Below are positions 63,252 through 64,000 of a stretch of 64,000 nucleotides of DNA, in pieces. The translations under genes were made by a program, and so were the position numbers. The notes under the pieces were generated by a model, which saw nothing but the letters and a program-made list of their open reading frames with translations, was not told the origin of the DNA and searched no databases. Each line of letters begins with the position of its first letter. The stretch's first letter is position 1. Source of the stretch: Durusdinium trenchii (taxonomy: Eukaryota > Sar > Dinophyceae > Suessiales > Symbiodiniaceae); contig CAXAMN010023328.1 in assembly GCA_963970005.1 (NCBI GenBank), positions 116,366-180,365 on the forward strand. Direction: 5' to 3'.

Positions 63252-64000
63252 GTGCGTCCGCGTCCGCGTCCGTCCCAGGAGGTCGAGGTGCGAGGTGCGA
63301 GGTACGCGGATGAGGTGATGAGGTGCGTGCATGGTGAAGGTGGGGAGCTTGGTGTTTGAGGCCTGAATAAGAGGGCATGAAAGTGGTTGATGGTACTAAA
63401 ATGTCAACATGGAAGGAACATGTCAGACTGGCAGTAATGTACAGAATCCTGGCATATCCCTTGTTCTTGTAGCCCCAGAGTGAGTTAGAGGTAACAGAGC
63501 CTTTTTCAATGTTCCGTACTGCGGAATGCTGCAATTACCAAATCCAGTCCATCTTACTTTCCACAGTTCTAACGTAGTTCTACCTTCAAAAAACTCGAAC
63601 TCCTGAAATTGCATGTCCTTTCACCTGCTGTGACGGGGAAACAATGATCTAAGGCAGACCATCTTTGGTCAGGTCCTTGATAAGGTCACTGATGACTCAG
63701 AGGTTGCTGGTCCACCCATATTTTTAGCAAGTGTTTTTTTGCCAGGACATGTTGTGGTGGTCTTTAGACCCTGGGTGCCCCCAGCCTCCATGTGTTTTCT
63801 TCTACCGAGGTATTTCAGCGCCATTCCAGTGGTCGGAGCATACCGTATACCTTCGTACATATGGATGGTAATTGATGAAGAAGAACAGTCTGCGTGGTTT
63901 TTGTTGGCCCCCCATCACCACACACACACAGTGTATTTCTATATATATATATATATCCACATGTTTTTCGTTGGTTTTTGCTTGAACTCTTTGCCAGTCC
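63252..64000 (+). other. Right edge: KAS III intron, with TA microsatellite at 63930-63957
   Basis: No further KAS III motif is readable before the edge. Repeated GAGGTGCGAGGTGCGAGGT sits at 63290-63305; a CACACACA tract and a TATATATATATA tract lie near the end. Confidence 0.5.

Noticed and set aside
1..64000. CRISPR arrays, bacterial operons, rRNA genes
   Set aside because: No regularly spaced identical repeats with unique spacers, no RBS-linked gene strings and no rRNA-like conserved blocks were seen.

Overview
This window looks like nuclear DNA of a dinoflagellate, most likely Suessiales (Symbiodiniaceae or a close relative). The evidence is very short GC3-rich exons split by introns whose 5' ends are GT or GC and whose 3' ends are usually AG followed by G; dense microsatellites, foldback repeats and minisatellites; a plant/plastid-type KAS III gene broken into tiny exons; ubiquitin-like plus ankyrin coding sequence; and a 10 kb non-LTR retrotransposon that encodes a DNA methyltransferase, a combination reported from dinoflagellates. 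No bacterial-style operons, RBSs, CRISPR arrays, tRNAs or rRNAs were seen.

Layout: 1-4.3 kb is the 3' part of a plus-strand, lysine- and acid-rich unknown gene (about 13 exons; the first four join in frame). 5.5-6.5 kb holds a few unassigned plus-strand exon candidates. 7.2-8.1 kb is a ubiquitin-like/ankyrin-repeat gene. 12.96-13.41 kb is a GC-rich island with the last exon of a GT8 (glycogenin-like) glycosyltransferase and, 32 bp later, the apparent start of another gene; directly downstream lies an RNase H-like retroelement relic (13.4-14.1 kb). 15-32 kb is mostly repeat-rich non-coding DNA with small isolated plus-strand exon candidates and three foldback (MITE-like) elements.

33.1-43.15 kb is the centrepiece: an apparently recent LINE on the minus strand, flanked by a perfect 18-bp target-site duplication. 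In transcription order it encodes (i) a C5 cytosine methyltransferase fused to a Ulp1/C48-like cysteine protease domain, (ii) a CCCH zinc finger plus long coiled coil (ORF1p-like), and (iii) an EEP endonuclease, reverse transcriptase, CCHC knuckle and RNase H. The three frames overlap. The first junction looks like a -1 frameshift; the second is an overlap. The 78-bp 3' UTR has no poly(A) and is bounded by an inverted repeat.

43.6-57.9 kb again carries scattered plus-strand exons, a complete small two-exon gene (52157-52955) beside a 53-bp minisatellite that contains the only assembly gap (ten Ns at 52047-52056), and terminal exons of unknown genes. 58.98-63.25 kb is the N-terminal half of a plastid-type 3-oxoacyl-ACP synthase III (fabH/KAS III) with six reconstructed, phase-consistent exons; it runs off the right edge. 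All recognised host genes are on the plus strand; only the LINE is on the minus strand.

Exon edges are read by eye from reading frame, GC3 bias and splice signals, without transcript data. Entries called 'candidate exon' are hypotheses.
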